Part shown: in pieces, positions 1 to 8,172 of the stretch
How the letters are laid out: every line of letters starts with the position of its first letter
Position numbering within the stretch: position 1 is the stretch's first letter
Source: Halomarina pelagica
Lineage (GTDB): Archaea; Halobacteriota; Halobacteria; Halobacteriales; Haloarculaceae
Direction: 5' to 3'
DNA length: 64,000 nt
Assembly (NCBI RefSeq): GCF_024228315.1
Contig: NZ_CP100454.1
Span: 1,984,001 to 2,048,000, forward strand
Program-made: the position numbers and the translations under genes
The notes under the pieces: generated by a model
Told to the model about the DNA's origin: nothing
The model's input: the letters and a program-made list of their open reading frames with translations, nothing else
Databases searched by the model: none

Positions 1-147
1 CCGGAAGGTCACCCCGTCGACCGCCTTCACGGGCTGGGAGCCGAGCAGTCCGCCGCCCTCGTAGTAGGTCTTGAGGTCGTTCACTTCCACGAGCGCGTCG
101 CGCTGTTCCGTCGTCTGGGTCGGTTGCTGGACGAGTTCCTCACTCAC
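1..147 (-). CDS. Dipeptide/oligopeptide ABC transporter, second ATP-binding protein (N-terminal fragment)
   Basis: Only the first 49 codons are in the window; the gene continues past position 1. The visible N-terminus includes LVEVNDLKTYY, then AVDGVTFR, as at the start of DppF/OppF-type ATPases, before Walker A. The GTG start at 147 overlaps the TGA of the upstream ATPase gene (GTGA), and a purine-rich GGAGGTGA stretch lies just upstream, so translational coupling is likely. As the last visible gene of the importer operon it should form a heterodimeric ATPase with the preceding gene product at the cytoplasmic face of the permease pair. The substrate cannot be told from sequence. Confidence 0.85.
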   Translation of the reverse strand, partial: MSEELVQQPTQTTEQRDALVEVNDLKTYYEGGGLLGSQPVKAVDGVTFR

Positions 148-1493
148 GATCGGTCACCTCCGTCGGCCGCGCGGTCGTCGCGTTCGCGGTGGTAGGCCAC
201 CGCCTCCTCGCGGCTCCTGTCCTCGGGGTAGAGGAGACACGCCGCGGTGTGGTGGGCCTCGCCGTCGCTCACGTCGACGTTCACCGGGTGGACGACGTCG
301 CAGGCGTCGAACGCCTGCGGACAGCGCGGGGCGAACCGACAGTACGTCGGCTCCTCGTTCGGCGTCGGCACGTCGCCCTCGATGGTCCGCAGGCGCTCCT
401 CGCCCGCGTTCCGCCCGGGGATGGATTCGAGCAGCCCCTGCGTGTAGGGGTGTTTCGGCGCGGCGAACAGCTCCTCGACCGGCGCGCTCTCGACGAGTTC
501 GCCGGAGTACATCACGTTCACCCGGTCGGCGACCTCGGCGATGACGCCCATGTCGTGGGTGATGAACATGATCGAGAGGTCGCGCTCCTCCTGGATCTCC
601 TCTAAGAGTTCGAGGATCTGCGCCTGGATGGTCACGTCGAGGGCGGTCGTCGGCTCGTCGCAGATGAGCAACTGCGGCTTGCACGCGAGCGCCATGGCGA
701 TCACCGCCCGCTGGCGCATCCCGCCGGAGAACTGGTGGGGGTACTCGTCGACGCGCCGCCGGGCGTCCGGGATGGAGACGGCTTCGAGCAGGCGGATCGC
801 CTCCTCGGTGGCCGCCTCGCCCGTCTTGCCCTGGTGGAGGCGGACCGCCTCCTCGATCTGGTTACCGACGGTGTAGACCGGGTTGAGCGACGTGAGCGGG
901 TCCTGGAAGATCATCGCGATGCCGCGCCCCCGGAGCGCCCGCAGCGCGTCCGCCGACGCCTTCGTGACCTCGACGTACCCGCCCGGCCCGTCGCGCACGA
1001 CGAACGCGTCGTCGTCGACGACGCCGAGGCGGGCGGCGTAGCCCCGCTCGACCAGGTCGCGCATGTCCACGAGCCCCTCGCGGACGAGCAGCGTCGCATC
1101 GCGCCGGTCGTCCGCGCCGTCGGTGAGCCGCTCGGGCGTGACGCCCCGATCGAACAGCCGCTCGACCAGCGCGACGACGTCGTGGTCCCGGCGCAGGTCG
1201 TCGAGGTCGACCGTCCGCTCGGGGAACCGCTCTGCCAGCCGGTCGACCGTCGCCTCGTCGCTGAAGCGGATGCTCCCGCCCATGACCCGGCCGGGGGAGT
1301 CGATCAGCCCCATGATGGAGCGGGCGGTGACCGACTTGCCGGAGCCGGACTCGCCCACGATGCCGACGGTCTCGCCCGGCCGGATGTCGAACGAGATGTC
1401 GTCGACGGCGCGGATGGTCTCCTTGTCCGTGAAGAACGTCGTCCGCAGGTGCTCCACGGAGAGGACCGGCTCGCGGCCGAGCTGGAGGCTCAT
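144..1493 (-). CDS. Dipeptide/oligopeptide ABC transporter ATP-binding protein with a long insertion
   Basis: A 449-residue DppD/OppD-type ATPase that powers import through the two neighbouring permeases. Walker A (GESGSGKS) is at residues 48-55, the Q-loop in MIFQDP near 194-199, the ABC signature FSGGMRQR near 255-262 and Walker B LLICDEP near 276-282. The C-terminal oligopeptide-transporter extension with a cysteine-containing segment (CRFAPRCPQ) is present. Unusually, about 100 residues (roughly 78-183) separate the helical region after Walker A from the Q-loop, where typical DppD has only a short linker. The start ATG at 1493 overlaps the TGA of the preceding permease gene, and its own stop overlaps the next GTG, so the operon is tightly coupled. 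Confidence 0.93.
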   Translation of the reverse strand: MSLQLGREPVLSVEHLRTTFFTDKETIRAVDDISFDIRPGETVGIVGESGSGKSVTARSIMGLIDSPGRVMGGSIRFSDEATVDRLAERFPERTVDLDDLRRDHDVVALVERLFDRGVTPERLTDGADDRRDATLLVREGLVDMRDLVERGYAARLGVVDDDAFVVRDGPGGYVEVTKASADALRALRGRGIAMIFQDPLTSLNPVYTVGNQIEEAVRLHQGKTGEAATEEAIRLLEAVSIPDARRRVDEYPHQFSGGMRQRAVIAMALACKPQLLICDEPTTALDVTIQAQILELLEEIQEERDLSIMFITHDMGVIAEVADRVNVMYSGELVESAPVEELFAAPKHPYTQGLLESIPGRNAGEERLRTIEGDVPTPNEEPTYCRFAPRCPQAFDACDVVHPVNVDVSDGEAHHTAACLLYPEDRSREEAVAYHRERDDRAADGGDRS

Positions 1494-2998
1494 CCGCCAC
1501 CTCCGGCGACCGCGGCCTCCTCGGCCGCGCCACCGCCGCCCTCGCTCTGCGGGTCGATCGCGTCGCGGATGCCGTCGCCGAGCGCGTTGAACGCCGTCAC
1601 CACGAGCACGATGAGGATCCCCGGGACGAACGCGATGTGCCACGACGCGGTCGTGACGTACCCCCGCCCGTCGGCGACCACCTGTCCCCACTCGGGGGTC
1701 GGCGGGTTGATGCCGATGCCGAGGAACGACAGCGCCGACGTGGTGATGATGACGCCGCCGATGGTCATGGAGGCGTAGACGAGCAGGTAGCCGAGGATGT
1801 AGGGGAGCATGTGCTTTCGCATCGTGACGGTCGGACGCTGCCCGTAGCTGCGGGCGGCGTCGACCCACTCCTGTTCGGACACCTGCATCGCGGGGCCGCG
1901 GATCAGCCGCCAGATGCCGGGCCAGTAGATGAACCCGAACACGAGCGCGATGAGCAACCCGCCGTTGTAGAAGTCACCGAGCCAGTGGTCGGCGAACACG
2001 ACTGACATGAGGATGAGCAGCAGGATCGCCGGGATGGCCTGGATCGAGTCGCTCACCACCACGACCGACAGGTCGGCGAGTCCCTTGTAGTAGGCCGTCA
2101 GCAGGCCGAACGCGACCGCGATGAAGCCGCTGATGCCGATGGCGAGCAGGCCGACGAACAGCGACACGCGCGCCCCGTAGGCGAGCTTGGTGAACATGTC
2201 GCCGCCGGGCGTCGGTAACGTCCCCAGCGGGTGGAACCGGCCGTACTGGTCGTACTCGCCGATGGTGACCGTGTTCTCGGGGTTGCTCCCGCCGGTCGAC
2301 GCCGTCGCGAGGTTGGCCTGACCGTAGTTCGTGGTCTTGACCTCGCCGGCCTCCTCGTCGAAGTACTTCAGTTCGGCACCGTACGGGTCGATCGCGTCGT
2401 CCTGGTAGGTCACCGGCGAGAGCGTCGGCGCGAACAGCGCGAGGCCGACGAACAGCACGACGACGACGAAGCCGAACTGCCCCCAGCGGTGGGTGCGGAG
2501 TCGGCGCACCACGTCGTCGCGGGGCGTCCAGTCGGCGTAGCGGTAGTGCGTGACGAACACCTCGTACCCCTTCCAGATCCAGTAGAGGAAGAAGAACACG
2601 TAGGCGTAGACGAGCACGAAGCGGATCGCCCACGCGATCGCGGGCGGGAGGCCGAGGAAGGTCCCGACGTACCCCCGCCCCGGCACCTCGTACCCCTGGT
2701 TGGGGATGAGGTCGCGCGAGAGCAGCGTCGGGATCTGCACCGCCGCGTCGCGCAGCCCGTCGAGGAACCCCTTCGCGGCCTGGATGCCGCCCGTGATGTC
2801 GACGACGCCGTTGATCAGGCCGCCGCCGATGTCGACGACGAACTTGAGCACGTCGATGGTGATCGACAGGAGCGCGCCGACCTCGACGAGCACGAGCAGG
2901 GCGAACACGGCCCCCCACGCGAGCGCCGGTCGCGGGTTCTGACGGATCCGTTCGCGCAGCGGCCGTTCTTCGGTGTAGCGTGTCTCGCTCATGGTCAT
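1490..2998 (-). CDS. ABC transporter permease, DppC type, N-terminally extended
   Basis: A 502-residue membrane permease. The C-terminal half (about 265-480) holds the binding-protein-dependent transport domain, with an EAA-type loop around EWVDAARSYG that contacts the ATPase. Typical DppC proteins are near 300 residues. Here about 170 extra N-terminal residues carry two additional hydrophobic segments (near 25-50 and 125-150) before the normal first TM. The start at 2998 gives an ATGA overlap with the upstream permease gene; a second in-frame Met lies two codons later. It pairs with the DppB-type gene to form the translocation channel in the cytoplasmic membrane. Confidence 0.93.
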   Translation of the reverse strand: MTMSETRYTEERPLRERIRQNPRPALAWGAVFALLVLVEVGALLSITIDVLKFVVDIGGGLINGVVDITGGIQAAKGFLDGLRDAAVQIPTLLSRDLIPNQGYEVPGRGYVGTFLGLPPAIAWAIRFVLVYAYVFFFLYWIWKGYEVFVTHYRYADWTPRDDVVRRLRTHRWGQFGFVVVVLFVGLALFAPTLSPVTYQDDAIDPYGAELKYFDEEAGEVKTTNYGQANLATASTGGSNPENTVTIGEYDQYGRFHPLGTLPTPGGDMFTKLAYGARVSLFVGLLAIGISGFIAVAFGLLTAYYKGLADLSVVVVSDSIQAIPAILLLILMSVVFADHWLGDFYNGGLLIALVFGFIYWPGIWRLIRGPAMQVSEQEWVDAARSYGQRPTVTMRKHMLPYILGYLLVYASMTIGGVIITTSALSFLGIGINPPTPEWGQVVADGRGYVTTASWHIAFVPGILIVLVVTAFNALGDGIRDAIDPQSEGGGGAAEEAAVAGGGG

Positions 2999-4065
2999 TC
3001 GTACCCGATCCGCGGATCGATCACGGTGTAGAGGAAGTCCTGCAGGATGTTCATGCCGAGCGTGATGAGGACGAAGACGAAGATCAGCGCCCCGGCCAGC
3101 GGGAGGTCGCCCTGGGTCACCGCCTTGAAGAACAGGTTCCCGAGGCCGTTGATGCCGAACACGGCCTCGACGACGACCGACCCGCCGATGAGGAGGAACG
3201 CCTCCGCCGTGATGACCGGTACCAGGGGAATGAGCGCGTTGCGGAAGACGTGCTTCCAGACGATGACGCGCTCGGAGAGGCCCTTCGCCCGCGCGGTCTC
3301 GACGTAGTTCGAGTTGATCGTCTCGAGCACCGCGGTCCGGCCGATGCGCATCTCGTTACCCATCGACGCCGATCCGAGCACGAGCGCCGCCGGGAGGATC
3401 TGCTTGATGGCACCGATCAGGTTCTCGAACCCCTCCGCGTCGAACGTCGGGACGACCCCGTCGAACTCGACGATACCGAGGTTGTTCAACGGCGGTGCCG
3501 TGATGACGTTCGTCTCGACGATGAACTCGCTCCAGTCGAGCACGCCGTTGGTGAGTTCGCTGGAGTTGACGAGCATCGCGGCGAGGATGATGCCGAGCCA
3601 GAAGTTCGGCATCGCGCGCCAGACGATCCCGCCGAACGAGGCGGTGTAGTCCGCCGACGTGTTCGGGTTCAGGCCAGCGTAGAAGCCGAGCGGGATACCG
3701 ACGAACAGCGCGACGAGCACGGACCAGAATCCGAGCCAGATGGTGCGCGGCGCGCGGCTGGCGATGAGGTCGGTTACGGGAGTTCCGCGGGTGATCACCC
3801 ACGACTGCCCCAGGTCGAACGTGAGCAACCCCGTCATGAAGTCGATGTACTGCTTCCAGAGCGGGACGCGTTCACCGTTCTCGTTCAGAATGCCGATACT
3901 CTTCGCGACGGCGATCCGATACTGCGGGTCGTTGTTCAGTCCGACGATGGCCGAGACCGGGTCAGTCGGGCCCACCCGTATGATGAGGAAGGCGAGCGAC
4001 ATCGAGAACAGCAGGATCGGAACGACGAGCACGAGCCGTCGGAGGAAGTAACTCCACCGGCTCAT
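2995..4065 (-). CDS. ABC transporter permease, DppB type
   Basis: A 356-residue inner-membrane permease with the DppB N-terminal signature: SYFLRRLVLVVPILLF-type first TM, then a large external loop, then a five-TM transport domain with the EAA loop around YVETARAKGLSE. Length and topology match the DppB/OppB family. It lies between the lipoprotein gene (163-bp gap) and the DppC-type gene (4-nt overlap). That is the usual A-B-C-D-F order of peptide or nickel importers. The DppB/DppC pairing is clear; peptides are the default guess for substrate, but sugars and nickel are also known for this family. Confidence 0.95.
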   Translation of the reverse strand: MSRWSYFLRRLVLVVPILLFSMSLAFLIIRVGPTDPVSAIVGLNNDPQYRIAVAKSIGILNENGERVPLWKQYIDFMTGLLTFDLGQSWVITRGTPVTDLIASRAPRTIWLGFWSVLVALFVGIPLGFYAGLNPNTSADYTASFGGIVWRAMPNFWLGIILAAMLVNSSELTNGVLDWSEFIVETNVITAPPLNNLGIVEFDGVVPTFDAEGFENLIGAIKQILPAALVLGSASMGNEMRIGRTAVLETINSNYVETARAKGLSERVIVWKHVFRNALIPLVPVITAEAFLLIGGSVVVEAVFGINGLGNLFFKAVTQGDLPLAGALIFVFVLITLGMNILQDFLYTVIDPRIGYE

Positions 4066-4228
4066 GGCCCGTCACCGCCGTCGGTTCGCTGGCGTACACG
4101 GCAGGTGGCGTGTACGCTACCGCGGTCGCTGCAGGTGTGAATCATTGTAGCGTGTCGCTGGGTTTTGTGTTGCGGCAATTATGTCTTTCCATCCTCCGAG
4201 CGAGGACGAAAAAGCGGGGCGGCGGTCC

Positions 4229-6100
4229 CTAGCTGCTGCTGTTGTTTCCGGTGGGCGGCGCGTCGGTGGACTTGGGCTGCGCGTCCTGTTCGATCCAGAA
4301 GCGGTTGTACTTCTGGCGCGACGGCCCCATCGCGCCGAACTTGGGCGCGTGGAGGTAGTCGTAGCTGAAGCGCTCGGTCGCCCCGTGGAAGGTGTTCACG
4401 AGCACGACGTCCTCCCAGTTTGCCTCCTCCATCTTCAGGTAGGCCGCGTTGCGCTTCTCCTGGGCCTCCTTCGTCGGTTCGAGGTTGTTGCTGATCGTCT
4501 TCCAGGCCTCGGCCGCCTTCTTCGACGCGGCCGTGGGCTTGTCGCGCCCCCAGTTGGTGTAGGTCAGCACGCCCGTCTTTCCGGTGTAGGTGTTCGGCGG
4601 GTTGATGAGCTGCAGGAAGTTGTCCGGGGCCGGCCAGTCGGCGATCCACCCGAGGGTGTACGCCTGGAGGTTACCCTTCTCCCCGCGTTCGAGCAGCGTC
4701 GCGAACTCCGCCTGCTCGATCTTGAGGTCGATGTAGGCACCGCGGAGCTGCTGCTGGAGGATCTGGGCGATCTGCTTCCACGTGTCGGAGACGTAGTGGG
4801 TGAAGGTGACCGAGATACGGTTGTTCTCGCCGTAGCCGGCCTTCTCCATGACCTGCTTCGCCTTCTCTACCTGCGACTCCTTGCCGTAGGGGTAGGCCTC
4901 CTCGACGTGGCTGTCGTACCCCTCGCCCGCGCCGGGGAAGATGAGCGGCGGCGTGAGGTGGTAGCCGGGCTCGACGCGGCCCTTGTAGACCTGGTTCGCC
5001 AGTTGCTGCTGGTCGGTCACGTACGCGACCGCCTGTCGGACCGGCTTCGGCACCTTCGAGGTGTTGAACGCGAAGTAGAACGTGGAGACCTCGGGGACCT
5101 TCAGGTAGTTGACCGTCTCGCCGTTCTCGAGGGGGCCGTACTTGCCGATCGTGCGACCCTGTTCGTCCTTCTCCTCGTCCTTGATGTTGCTCCGCTGGTA
5201 CTTCGGCGTGGGGATGGGGAACGAGTCGACGTTCTTCCCCATCGCGTAGTTGAAGACCGCCTGGTCGTTCTCGATTACCTGCCAGTGGACCTTGTCGACG
5301 TAGGCCGCCTCGCCGTGGTAGTCCTCGAAGCGGCTGGCGTCGGCGGCCGTCCCCTTCTCCCAGCTCTCGAACACGAACGGCCCGGCACCGATCGGCTTCT
5401 GCTGGGCGAACTGCTTGTACTGCTTGCTCGGATCGCCCTTATCGTTCGTCTCGTCCTCGATCTTGCCGACGATTCCCTCGGGGACCGCCGCGAAGGAACT
5501 GTAGGCGAGCATCTGCAGCGACGCGTGGAACGGACGCTCGAGGTTGACGACGAGCGTCTTGTCGTCCTCCGCCTCGACGCCGAGCGTCCCCGGCTTGTAG
5601 TTGCCCTCGCTGTCCTTCTCGTGGGTCACGCCGAGGGAATCCAGGAGGAAGTACGCCCGCTCGGAGTGGGGCGACGCGGCGAGTCGCTCGAAGGAGTAGA
5701 CGAAGTCCTGCGCGCGAACCGGATCGCCGTTGTGGAACGTCGCGTCCTTCAGCGTGAACGTGTACTGGGACGCGTCGTCGTTCGTCTCCACCTTCTCGGC
5801 GAGGAGTTCTTCGACCTCGGTCTCGCCGTTCGGGTAGTTCATCAGCGGGTCGAACACCTGCTGGACGACCTGGCCCGAGGCCGTGTCCGCCGCTGCCACC
5901 GGGTCGAACGTCGTGATCGTCGAGTTGATCTTCCGATACTCGCCTCCCTTCTGCGGTTTCTGGTTTCCGTCGCCGTCACCGTCGCCGTCGCCGCTCCCGT
6001 CGTCGTTGCCGCCCATGCAGCCCGCCAGCGCCGCGGCGGTCGCCGCGCCGCCGGTCGCCTGCAGGAACCGACGCCGTGATACGCCGTTATTGTCTGTCAT
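4229..6100 (-). CDS. ABC transporter substrate-binding lipoprotein (SBP family 5), Tat-exported
   Basis: A 623-residue extracellular solute-binding protein that captures substrate for the downstream permeases. The N-terminus has a twin-arginine motif SRRRFLQ at residues 8-14 and a lipobox ending in Cys28 (LAGC), followed by an Asp/Gly linker, so it should be Tat-exported and lipid-anchored. The body is family 5 in character (for example FDPVAAADTASGQVVQQVFDPL near 65, SYDYLHAPKFG near the C-terminus). It is the first gene of the operon. A TATA-like element (read as GCTTATCA on the minus strand near 6128-6135) lies about 30 nt upstream of the ATG. Confidence 0.95.
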   Translation of the reverse strand: MTDNNGVSRRRFLQATGGAATAAALAGCMGGNDDGSGDGDGDGDGNQKPQKGGEYRKINSTITTFDPVAAADTASGQVVQQVFDPLMNYPNGETEVEELLAEKVETNDDASQYTFTLKDATFHNGDPVRAQDFVYSFERLAASPHSERAYFLLDSLGVTHEKDSEGNYKPGTLGVEAEDDKTLVVNLERPFHASLQMLAYSSFAAVPEGIVGKIEDETNDKGDPSKQYKQFAQQKPIGAGPFVFESWEKGTAADASRFEDYHGEAAYVDKVHWQVIENDQAVFNYAMGKNVDSFPIPTPKYQRSNIKDEEKDEQGRTIGKYGPLENGETVNYLKVPEVSTFYFAFNTSKVPKPVRQAVAYVTDQQQLANQVYKGRVEPGYHLTPPLIFPGAGEGYDSHVEEAYPYGKESQVEKAKQVMEKAGYGENNRISVTFTHYVSDTWKQIAQILQQQLRGAYIDLKIEQAEFATLLERGEKGNLQAYTLGWIADWPAPDNFLQLINPPNTYTGKTGVLTYTNWGRDKPTAASKKAAEAWKTISNNLEPTKEAQEKRNAAYLKMEEANWEDVVLVNTFHGATERFSYDYLHAPKFGAMGPSRQKYNRFWIEQDAQPKSTDAPPTGNNSSS

Positions 6101-6429
6101 TCCAAATCCTCGTATTTGATTATGATTGATAAGCTTGCCGTTGTCGCGTCGCCGGCGGAACCGTCCGTCAGCCGCGACTCGTCGGCGTCGTTCGCGTCCG
6201 TCAGCGTCCTTCCCGTGTGATATGCGTCCACACGAACTCCACGTAGCGGTTCTCGTAATATACCTTCTCTGTTATGTAAAAACCCGATTTCACCAACGCT
6301 CGGAAACGGCGTCTTCGACCGAATTCGGGCGTTAGAAGTGTGATAACGGGGGTATTAGTACTGTCGACCCGTTTCAACGAGGGTTCCGTTCCGACATGTT
6401 TATTACGGGATGTTAGCTAGTGTCACGTC
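6101..6429. other. Divergent intergenic region
   Basis: This 329-bp gap separates the importer operon (leftward) from a small rightward gene. It is much more A+T rich than its surroundings. It holds the importer promoter at the left, a TATA-like TTTATTA at 6399-6405 serving the small gene at the right, and a further A+T-rich stretch (AATATACC and TTATGTAAAAA near 6257-6282). No convincing gene was seen inside it. Confidence 0.5.
6399..6405 (+). promoter_or_regulatory. TATA box for the 6430 small gene
   Basis: TTTATTA is centred about 28 nt upstream of the ATG at 6430. This is the spacing expected for a leaderless haloarchaeal transcript that starts at or next to the start codon. Confidence 0.5.
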
Positions 6430-6588
6430 ATGGAGCCGAACACGGCGTCGGCGTCCGGCGGGGACGTCGAGTGCGAGGTGATGGCGGCGATCGACGATCA
6501 GCGGCTCGTCATCGCGGACCTCTGTCGTGACGGCGCGTGGCTCGCCCTCCCGCTCTCCCAGGCCCTCTCGCTCGAAGCGTCGCGGTGA
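6430..6588 (+). CDS. Small conserved-type haloarchaeal protein, function unknown
   Basis: A 52-residue acidic protein that includes the segment EVMAAIDDQRLVIADLCRDG and a single Trp. From memory it resembles a family of very small haloarchaeal proteins with the pattern MAAID...FVIADxxRDxAW, but no function is known to me. Support for it being real: an ATG placed correctly behind a TATA box, strong G/C at third codon positions, and its place just ahead of a co-oriented membrane-protein gene, with a 51-bp gap. It is below the usual length cut-off for gene calling. Confidence 0.6.
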   Translation: MEPNTASASGGDVECEVMAAIDDQRLVIADLCRDGAWLALPLSQALSLEASR

Positions 6589-6639
6589 CGGACCTTCGAG
6601 GAGGAAGACTGATAATCCGGTGGCGTTTTCACACCCCCA

Positions 6640-7287
6640 ATGGCCCTCTCCGGTTCGTGGAAGCGCGACTTCGCCAGCGGCGTCATCGTCCTCGCTCCGG
6701 TCCTCGTCACCCTCTACATCCTCAAGTGGCTCTTCGACAAGGTGGCCGCCCTGGGGATCATCGACGTCGAACCGGGGACGCTCCCGGCGGGGTACCGGTG
6801 GTCCGCCCCCTACCTCGAAGTCGGCCTCCTGCTGCTCGTCTTCGTCCTCCTCACGTTCTCCGTCGGGTACATGATGCGGACGACGTTCGGGAACGTCGTC
6901 GAGGAGAGCATCGACTCCGCGATGAACCAGCTCCCCGGCCTCCGGGTCGTCTACAACGCCTCCAAGATGGCCGTCGAGACCGCCGTCTCGGGGCCGGAGG
7001 ACCTCCAGAGCCCGGTCAAGGTCGAGACGTGGAACGGCCTGCGCATGACCGCGTTCAAGACGGGCAAGGTGACCGACGACGGCAACGAACTCCTCTTCAT
7101 CCCCACGTCCCCGAACATCACCACCGGGTTCGTCGTCGAGTGCACCCCGGGGCAGTACGAGGAGACCGGCGAGACCGTCGAGGACGCCCTCACGCGCGTG
7201 CTCTCGGCCGGCTTCGGCGACAACAAGGACGGCGGCATCCCCATCGCCGTCAACGAGGAGGACGCCGAGCGGCGGACGCTCAACTGA
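6640..7287 (+). CDS. DUF502 family membrane protein
   Basis: A 215-residue protein of the DUF502 family. It begins with a hydrophobic segment (ASGVIVLAPVLVTLYILKWL, about residues 12-31), has a second TM at about 62-83 (VGLLLLVFVLLTFSVGYMM), then a soluble domain with the family's typical YNASKMAVE and GFVVECTPG stretches. DUF502 proteins occur in bacteria, archaea and plant endomembranes; a biochemical activity is not established. The gene converges with proline dehydrogenase, with only 3 bp between the two stop codons. Confidence 0.9.
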   Translation: MALSGSWKRDFASGVIVLAPVLVTLYILKWLFDKVAALGIIDVEPGTLPAGYRWSAPYLEVGLLLLVFVLLTFSVGYMMRTTFGNVVEESIDSAMNQLPGLRVVYNASKMAVETAVSGPEDLQSPVKVETWNGLRMTAFKTGKVTDDGNELLFIPTSPNITTGFVVECTPGQYEETGETVEDALTRVLSAGFGDNKDGGIPIAVNEEDAERRTLN

Positions 7288-7290
7288 GGT

Positions 7291-8124
7291 TCAGACGCCG
7301 GCGACGGCCCGGAGCGCGAACACGAGGTTCTCCTTTCGCTCCATCACCCGCCGGTAGAAGTAGGAGAACCACCTGTCGCCGTAGGGGACGTACTGGTAGA
7401 CCGGGTACTCGCGGGCGAGTTCGACCTGCGCGTCCTCGCGGACGCCCATGAGCATCTGGATCTCGAAGTCGGTGCCGTACTCCCCGTGCAGTTCGATCGC
7501 GCGGTCGATCATGGCGGGGTCGTGGCTCCCGACGGCGACCGTCCCGTCGTACTCCCGAAAGAGGTACTCGAGGTGCTCGCGGTAGGCCTCGTTGACCGCG
7601 GGTCGGCCCTTCAGCGCGATCTCCCGCGGTTCGTCGTACGCGCCCTTCACGAGCCGTATCTTCCCCGGCGACGCGACCAGCCGCTCCAGGTCCTCGCGGG
7701 TGCGCTTCAGGTTCGCCTGCACGCAGAGCCCCATCTCGGGGTGCTCCGTCACGAAGCGCTCGAAGGCGTCGATCGTGTCGTCGGTCGTCGTGTGGTCCTC
7801 CATGTCGATCCAGACGAACACGCCCTCGCGCTCGGCGGCCGCGACGACGTCCCCGAGGTTCTCCTCGAACGTCTCGGCGTCCACGCCGAGGCCGATCTGC
7901 GAGGGCTTCACCGAGATGCACGCGCCGACGTCGGCCCCCGCGACGTCGGCGACGAGTTGCCGGTAGGTCGCCGCGTCCTCGGCGGCCGGTTCCGGGTCGC
8001 GGTAGTGCTCCCCGAGCAGGTTGATGATACTCCTGACGTTCCGCTCTCGCAACCGACGGGCGTGTTCGAGCACCTCCGCTGGCGTCTCGCCCGCGACGAA
8101 CCTCCTCGCGATCGGGGGGATCAT
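7291..8124 (-). CDS. Proline dehydrogenase (monofunctional)
   Basis: A 277-residue FAD-dependent TIM-barrel enzyme oxidising proline to pyrroline-5-carboxylate. Recognisable family features are the FAD/substrate segment CISVKPSQIG, WIDMEDHTTTDDT, LVKGAYDEPREIA and the C-terminal YVPYGDRWFSYFYRRVMERKE, which contains the conserved RR pair. The length matches single-domain archaeal and Gram-positive PRODH, not fused PutA. The start ATG at 8124 gives MIPPIARRFVAGET, the expected N-terminus. No P5C dehydrogenase is adjacent. It sits 48 bp from the P450 gene on the same strand, so co-transcription is possible. Confidence 0.9.
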   Translation of the reverse strand: MIPPIARRFVAGETPAEVLEHARRLRERNVRSIINLLGEHYRDPEPAAEDAATYRQLVADVAGADVGACISVKPSQIGLGVDAETFEENLGDVVAAAEREGVFVWIDMEDHTTTDDTIDAFERFVTEHPEMGLCVQANLKRTREDLERLVASPGKIRLVKGAYDEPREIALKGRPAVNEAYREHLEYLFREYDGTVAVGSHDPAMIDRAIELHGEYGTDFEIQMLMGVREDAQVELAREYPVYQYVPYGDRWFSYFYRRVMERKENLVFALRAVAGV

Positions 8125-8172
8125 GGCTGGTGGGTTCTGCCGGTCCCCACTTGAGGCCTCCTCTTTCCGCGC

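Noticed and set aside
6126-6335. 69-codon plus-strand frame upstream of the importer operon
   Set aside because: It covers the importer promoter, is Arg-rich with frameshift-like composition, and has no promoter of its own.
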